Positions 57,456 to 64,000 of a stretch of DNA of 64,000 nt are shown in pieces; positions within the stretch are counted from its first letter, which is position 1, and every line of letters begins with the position of its first letter. The position numbers and the translations under genes are program-made. Source of the stretch: Solanum dulcamara (Eukaryota; Streptophyta; Magnoliopsida; Solanales; Solanaceae); assembly GCF_947179165.1 (NCBI RefSeq), contig NC_077240.1, positions 44,591,501 through 44,655,500 on the forward strand. Direction: 5' to 3'. Below the pieces are notes generated by a model. It ran no database searches. It saw nothing but the letters and a program-made list of their open reading frames with translations, and was not told where the DNA came from.

Positions 57456-59786
57456 TGTCATGACCCAAGCCTAGGGCCTAGATGTGACATGGTGAATGAG
57501 GAACCCAAAAGTACCTCAAACAAGTATCTTAGCATTCTTTTAGACTTTCATAGGTAATGACAATAGATAAACCAGCGGAAATCATAATAGTAAATCTTCA
57601 ACTTACATATGTCCAACAATACCTATAACTTTTAGATTTAACGGGGCTAAGACAAGTCCCTAGCACACCCTCAATCATAATAGAAAGAAATATCATAGTA
57701 AGTGTCTAAAGATCTCAACATATCATAAGCTATAAAGATAAAGGAGTATTGTTCATGGAATATGGGAACTCACCAAAAGTAGCCTTCAAATAAAATCTCA
57801 ACTAGCCATATGGAGGAGAACGAGGAGGAGCACCGGTCTCTACATGGTGATATCATGTTGGCAAAAGAGTATGCTTTAGTACTTTGAATGTACTAAGTAT
57901 GTAGGCATGCATGAATATTAAGAAAACATTAAAACATTTATGTAATATGAAACATAATGCAATGCATGCATAATCAATCGTATAGATATCCTGGAAAACA
58001 TTCATTTTTGGGGAAAATGACCATAACCGACATTTAAGACCATGAAAGCTATTACATGGAATCCAACATAACCCCCTACTTTGGCTGGGGAGACTACTTG
58101 TCGGGTAGAACTCCGCAACTTCATTCATTTCTTTAACTTTAACTTTAAGGGCTTTTATGGATCCATTAGCCTAAGCCTACAAGGGCTCTTATGTTGGCAC
58201 ATAGTTAATGAGACAAGGGTTGCTACTAGGATTCCCTTATCGAATCCTACCTCAATGCCCCATTCGGTGCTAAGTAAATCCCACGGAATAATTTAATACT
58301 TCAAAATATTCATATCATATAGCTTGAGAATTCAAAATATCATATTTGGTGGAATAGCTCATTAAAACATATGGTAATTCAAATATGCAAGAATTGTCCT
58401 TATTGCATAAAGAATCCATCATTCATAGCATTTCATCATTCTTTTATTTCATAAAACTCTCTTTTGATCATAAATATTGCTTTCATAAATATTTATTTGG
58501 AGTCAAAACTTTCAAGTCAAATTTCATTGAAAAGAAAATAAAATTAGGTGTGTTCAAATCACTTCAAATTTCAAGCATGTATGCAAATGAAATTATGTAT
58601 AAATACTTTAAAATTTATCAATAAAAATGATGCTTTAAATAATCCAACATGAATTTCAAGAAACTTTAAAGAGCTAAATAGAGAAAATACTTGTAAACCA
58701 TCAATCCATACCTATGAAATTATTTTGCATTAAAATAGACTAATAATCATTAGTTTAACCATGATTTATGCTATTAAGTAGAAATAAAAATTACCCATAA
58801 GAAAATCTTATTTGAAATCAAGAGATTTAGTTGAAAGATTTTTGGACTACATGGGTGGAAGAACCCATGGATAAACACCCACATAACTTAGAATAAACCT
58901 TAAAGAAAATAAACATATTTTATCATATAATCAACATACTTTAGGCATGAGAGTGGAAGAAATACTCTCATTGAAGTCTTACATACCTAGAATTTCAAAC
59001 GCTACTCAAAATCGAAGGACTTAATAAACACTCTTGAATCATAGCATTGTCTCCTCACCGGAGCATTTTGTGTACTGCCCGAAGTATATGAATCACCGGA
59101 ATAGTATTTCTATACTACTAAGAACTAAAACTATATTTTGAAAATGAGTAAAGGAGTGTATAAAGAGGAGTTGCTTGAGAAAGCTTGATGAACAAAATAA
59201 TGAAATAAGGTGGGTATTTATAAGTGTGAAGGAGGGACCTAACAATAATTAAAATAATTATAAAGAAAAATCTAAAAATTTAATGGAAGATTGTGATTTC
59301 ATGGATGATGTCAAATGGAGTACTATTGATGTCATGGGTGATGTCAAATGGATCTAGATATTTTCATGGTTGGTGAGATTAACCTTCTTTTAACGCAATA
59401 CCCTTTTTCAGAGTTGCGTTAGAAAAAGATAACTTCCTCATTAGGATTTGGTGTCTTCATATGAATTTTTTCACTAGAAGCCTACTTTCATGTCATTTAA
59501 GAATCAACCAATTTAGAGCATCCTACAGTGAGATATGATTTTTCTTCTACAAATACTCTATTTCATCACAGCATCATGTCTTGAAATAATTTATTTATTT
59601 GGCCTACTTAACCTCTGAAACTTAAAATATGGTCTTCAAAAAAGTTGTAGGTAATGATGTTCGAGTTATTCAAAAATTTGAATCCCCTAATTTGGATCAT
59701 TCTAAAAGTTATCCCCAAAATACAAAAGTGATATCATTTTCATCGAAAATTGGAATATCATATACAACATTTTTAGGGGTGTTAAA
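57456..59786 (-). mobile_element. Solo LTR G with perfect TSD
   Basis: This 2,331-bp minus-strand LTR runs from TGTCATGACCCAAGCC to 'aggggtgttaaa' (the usual TTACA end mutated). It is flanked by ccaac at 57451-57455 and 59787-59791. It is related to B and C by landmarks: 'gggctaagacaagtcccta', 'aactcaccaaaagtagcc', and 'gacatggtgaatgagg' near its start. It inserted 28 bp downstream of the primer-binding site of the plus-strand element. Confidence 0.88.
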
Positions 59787-59843
59787 CCAACATGCTACGT
59801 GAAGTAGATTCTTATTCATGGGTGTGAAGCACGCCACATCTAT
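59787..59843 (+). other. Leader of the plus-strand element, second piece
   Basis: The leader resumes with 'atgctacgtgaagtagattc', 'ttattcatgggtgtgaagc' and 'acgccacatctat', wording like leaders of related elements. It is cut at 59843 by a family A LTR. Confidence 0.65.
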
Positions 59844-62766
59844 TGTCACGACCCACTCCATAGGTTGTGACTAGTGCCTGAATTGGGCATCCATACGTAC
59901 CCTTAACCCCACTTAACATGTTAGCATAAGAAATAAATGTAGAAATCAAAAGAGGTCGCTAGGGAGCACATGAAAGCAGATGTAGCACACGAAGGCCGTT
60001 AAGGCCATCACGGAACATAATAGTCCAGAACATATATACAGGACCCATAGAACATATACAGAACCCACAACACAAGTCTACAGACCTCTACGGAATGGTA
60101 GCCTAATCATATGACGGGACAGGGCCCCGTCGTACCCCTGACTGATGTGTACAAATATGCAACAGAAAAGTTAGTACCAAAATAGGGCTCCGGATAAATG
60201 AGCACTGTCAATAACAGAGTAGATATCGTAGGCAAGCGGGTCATCAAATCGATCGTCTGTACCTGCGGGCATGTAATGCAACCCCCTAGGAAAGGGGGTC
60301 AATACGGAAAATATACTAAATATGTAAAACATGGACTGTAATAAATAAAGCCATAACTAGAACAAACTATGCAGAAAATGAGAGAAATATCCAAAATGTC
60401 AAAATGCTTACCACCAACAAAGATAATGTATGCGGAAAAACATATGTCATATCCGGCCCCATTATGGGATGCGGTGAACAAAATGTGGTCGCAATCCCAT
60501 CACCGACGCCACAGCACAACAGAACTCCAGAGTAAGAAATATTTCCGTAATATATCATATTATATCAGATAGTCATATCATATCATATCATATCATCAGA
60601 CATCAGCATATGTGTACATGGCACAGCATAACTCCACAACCCATGTACAAGGCGTACCTGCCCCCTCACATCGGGGCATGACGAACAAGGCAGAGAAGTA
60701 TGCACGATCATGTATATCCTAGCCCGGGCTCAGTAAAAGAAGCATTGAGGCATCCACGAGTGGATTAGTGAGAAACTAAATACATTTTAAATCATATTTC
60801 AGACTCAATGGAATGATCAAAATGAGTTATCATTCAAAAATCAAGACAGGAGTCATATCTAGTACCTTTTGAATGTTACTATAGATTATATCAAAATAGA
60901 GCTTCTGAAATCATATACTCGTATCAAGGCATAATAAAATATCTTTTGAAAATCACGAAATTTTCTATTCAAGTGGCACTAAGAATAGGAACTTCCTGGG
61001 AACCATATAAAAGTCATATATTTATTTCATAAAAATTATGCCAATTATTGTAAGAATTCCAACATTAAAGGGTGAATAAAAAACTCTTAGGAATAGAATC
61101 ACCTTAGATATTGTATCATCTTTTACTTACATCTAGGACATGCCAGAAGAAGAGAAATGATAGGCTTTACATACTTATGTCAAACATGCCAAGAGAAAGA
61201 AGATAGCTTCACATACTTACTACTCTCCATCATATAGAAGGCTTGAGAGCGATAGCTCTATTATTATGGAAGTTCTAACATTAGGAAGTAGATAAGAGTC
61301 ATAAATCATGCTCGGAGCTGTATTGATGGGATAACCCCCAAAACTTTCATCATGTAATACTTATCTCAAAACATGCCAAGAGAAAGAAGGGGTAGCTTTA
61401 CATACCTCTTATGGATTTATCTTAACCACGTTCGTCTCGTCGTCTTTTGAACCTATTTAACATGAGAGTAATACTAATATTAATAACCTTTCACTTTCTA
61501 GTTTCCAACTCTACAACCACGTATCCATAATAATCATTTCCTTATCCATTTCCCTTGACTAGTTTCTTACTAGCTCCGAAGTTACCAAAAATTGGGCAAC
61601 ATCTCCCCTATAACTTCAACATACCCGAGATTTCAACTCGGCCAAAATATCAACAAACATACCAACAACAACAACCATCAGCATATTTACAAGTAAATTA
61701 CTTCAACTTTACACAATACAAACTCCAAACAACTCACTTAAAACTACGATACCAAAATAGAGTTTTTAACCTTTATTTCATAAAATCTTTAACAATATGA
61801 AATATAGGGTCGTGTGGCTGCAACCAGCAGCACCCACACCATTTTTAAAACACCTTACAGCCCTACAACATGCAACCAAGCCAGCTGCTACCGCAGCACA
61901 ATAATCACAACACACTACTCGACTTCGATTTAACTATAACGCTTCAATTTAGTTTGTTTCTAACGAAGAAGTGTAACGAACGAGAGTTGTTGAAACTAGC
62001 ATATTGGAAGATCAATCGGTCAAGAATCCTTATGCAATTTTTCCACTTACAACCTTTTTTAAGACATGTGATATACCTCATAACATCATCATAAACTCCA
62101 ATTTGAAATGGAAAACCTTACCTTGCCCGAAACACGCCAAAACTCACCTCGGAAGTTCCTTTAGCGCGACTAAAACTTTGTGTCTGCTTGTTTCCCTTTT
62201 GGTGCTGACCCAAATCATAAATTTACATTAATAACACCTTAACATCATCTTTTTATACCCTAAATAATTAATTTACGGAATGAAATCGGAGACTTACCTT
62301 TTTTCCTCCAAATCCATAGCCCTTTTTCTCTCTTAGCATAGGGTTTCTCTTCTCTTTTTTTTCTCTAGCGTTTTCTTGAACTTTGGAGATAAGAATGACT
62401 TTGTTGATAATTATGAGTCATAAAACATATATATATGCCACCTTAGGAGGTGACACCTGTCAACCCCTAAGTGGTGACACGTGTCAAGCCCTCATTGGGC
62501 CAACACACCACCTCCTCCAACCATGAGCTACCATGTGGCATATGGGGTCCACCCCTTGCTCCAACTACTACCATCTTCTAGTTGTTGCCACATGGAACTC
62601 TCTTATGCTGCCATGTGTCACCTTCTTTTCTCCCTCATGGATTTATAATATTGTCTTATTTTATGAACCTATGGAATCCTTGCTACGTAAGTTTGGTATG
62701 TACTCAAGTAACTTAAGTATATAAGATTTCCAAGTTGGTAGCTTACGTAAGTAAGTCGAGTCCTAA
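59844..62766 (-). mobile_element. Family A LTR, truncated at its U3 end
   Basis: The LTR starts TGTCACGACCCACTCC at 59844. The landmark ('gggcatgtaatgcaaccccc', gggggtcaatacgg) is at 60270-60310. It runs parallel to the 4071-7592 copy up to 'gtaagtaagtcgagtccta' at 62766, where the other copies continue 'cgactcattatttgg'. Here it changes to plus-strand pol, so about 250 bp of U3 and the terminus are missing. Confidence 0.8.
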
Positions 62767-64000
62767 TAATTTCTAAGGGGTGTATCTATCATATAGTGCG
62801 GGATAGGGATGTTGATTTCGAAACTACTACTCTCGAGTCGGTCCCTATTATTAATGAGTTTCCCAATGTATTTTATGATGAGTTTCCCGGTGTCCCTCCT
62901 AAAAGGTAAATTGATTTCGGTATAGATCTTCTTCCCGATATCCAACCCATTTTCATTCCTCCTTATCGTATGTCTTCGACGGAACTTAAAGAATTGAAAA
63001 AGAAATTGAAAGACTTGTTGGATAAAAGTTTTATAAGACCAAGTAGTTCACCTTGGGGTGCTCCCATATTAAGAATGATGGGTCACTTCAAATGTGTTCA
63101 GACTACCGGTAATTAAATAAGGTGATCATAAAAATAAGTATCCAATTCTGAGAATAGATGATTTGTTTGATCAATTGCAAGGGGTAAGTTACTTCTCTAA
63201 AATTGATCTCCGCTCTGGGTATCACCAACTAAAGGTAAGAGAGTGTGATATTTCCAAGACGATATTTCAAACAAGGTATGGTCATTTTGAATTCTTATTC
63301 ATGTCGTTTAGATTGACTAATACTCCATCTATCTTCATGGATTTAATAAATCAAATTTTCAAGTCGTATTTAGATATGTTTGTGGTGGTATTTATTGATG
63401 ATATCTTGATTTACTCTAGGAGTAAGGAAGGACATGTGGTTCACTTGAGAATTGTATTGTAAACTTTGAAGGATAAACAATTATGTGCCAAATTAAATAA
63501 ATGTGAATTTTGGTTGAAGTCAGTGGCATTCCTTGGTCATATTATTTTCGGTGATGGTATCATCATTGATCAAAAAAATGATGGTTGTAAAGAATTGTCC
63601 TAGACCATTATCTCCTTCGGATATTAAAAGCTTTTTGGGCTTAGCCGGATACTACAATAGGTTTGTTGAAGGATTTTTGTCTATTGCTTCGCCTTTGACC
63701 AAGTTTACTCAAAAGAAGGTAAAATTTCAATGGTTAGAAGAATGTGAGCAGAACTTTCTAATATTGAAGGATCGTCTTACGCCGGCTCCTATTTTTCCAT
63801 TTTTAGAAGGTTCTAGCATATGCTTCTAGGCAACTCAAGGTGCATGAACGAAACTATCCAACCCATGATCTTGAACTTGCGGCGGTTGTGTTTGCATTGA
63901 AAATTTGGCATCACTATTTTTATGGGGTGCATGTGGATGTGTTCACTAATCAAAAAAGCTTGCAATATGTGTTTACCCAAATGGATTTGAACCTTAAGCA
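62767..64000 (+). pseudogene. pol: Plus-strand gypsy RT-RNase H, runs off the window
   Basis: It begins at the protease-RT linker ('cataYIVRDRDVDFE'-type words near 62770-62870). The RT entry is at 62905-63060 ('[14 protein letters not shown]', stop at 62907). The main RT (63163-63462) reads '[20 protein letters not shown]' and '[20 protein letters not shown]', with catalytic FIDD at 63391-63402. The thumb follows at 63533-63829 ('[20 protein letters not shown]'). A deletion near 63810 removes the first RNase H Asp region. RNase H continues to the edge ('[20 protein letters not shown]', '[14 protein letters not shown]'). Stops at 63113 and 63460 and a frameshift near 63570-63590 break it. It may be the pol of the element whose 5' LTR is at 55324. 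Confidence 0.85.

Noticed and set aside
1..64000. Endogenous pararetrovirus (caulimovirid) sequence
   Set aside because: Integrase, chromodomain and LTRs with TSDs accompany the RT pieces, and no movement or coat protein signature is seen. All RT pieces fit Ty3/gypsy.
55324..64000. The pol at 62767-64000 as certainly part of the element with LTR E
   Set aside because: Strand and order fit, but gag and protease are missing and a truncated A LTR stands between, so the link is only possible and is stated as such.

Overview
This 64 kb window looks like plant nuclear DNA made almost entirely of nested, decayed LTR retrotransposons. It is AT-rich. I recognise no host protein-coding gene, rRNA, tRNA, CRISPR array or bacterial feature. 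The pol fragments are Ty3/gypsy: protease, FIDD-type reverse transcriptase, RNase H, HHCC integrase and, at the end, a chromodomain, which makes them chromoviruses, probably of the Tekay/Del type. The LTR wording, the long LTRs and a TTG-tailed TS-like SINE recall Solanaceae. That placement is inference from memory, not a search.

Local family labels (mine only): A = LTRs of about 2.8-3.5 kb that begin TGTTATACCCC and end GTCATGACA in their own sense; B and C = LTRs of about 2.1 kb that begin TGTAAC/TGCAAG and end near TCATGACA; D, E, F, G, H, I = LTRs seen once. Most elements lie on the minus strand.

Layout. 1-8007: an old minus-strand LTR (H) split by a plus-strand solo LTR F and a minus-strand solo LTR A, with a plus-strand A LTR at the window edge. 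8008-15487: gag end and 5' LTR of a truncated A element, with a solo A LTR nested in that LTR. 15488-33307: an A element (gag-pol 25532-30345, 5' LTR 30538-33307) whose 3' end is split by B-family DNA; its 3' LTR piece plus an adjoining B LTR occurs twice, on either side of the B gag-pol (17738-22545). 33301-38116: a plus-strand C LTR abutting a C 3' LTR fragment that carries a solo B LTR, itself carrying a SINE. 38117-52207: a C element (gag-pol split by an A LTR with a large 45-bp tandem array; 5' LTR split by solo LTR D). 52208-55323: LTR fragments and an unassigned stretch. 55324-64000: a plus-strand element (LTR E, primer-binding site, leader, pol running off the window) broken by solo LTR G and a truncated A LTR.

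All coding regions are broken by stops, frameshifts or insertions, so none should make a working polyprotein. Seven solo LTRs flanked by 5-bp target-site duplications (six perfect, one with a mismatch) allow the order of insertion to be worked out. The points most worth checking are the duplicated A-LTR/B-LTR junction, an antisense RT fragment between two A-LTR ends, family-specific arrays of short palindromic words in the U3 regions, and the 41-bp and 45-bp LTR minisatellites.
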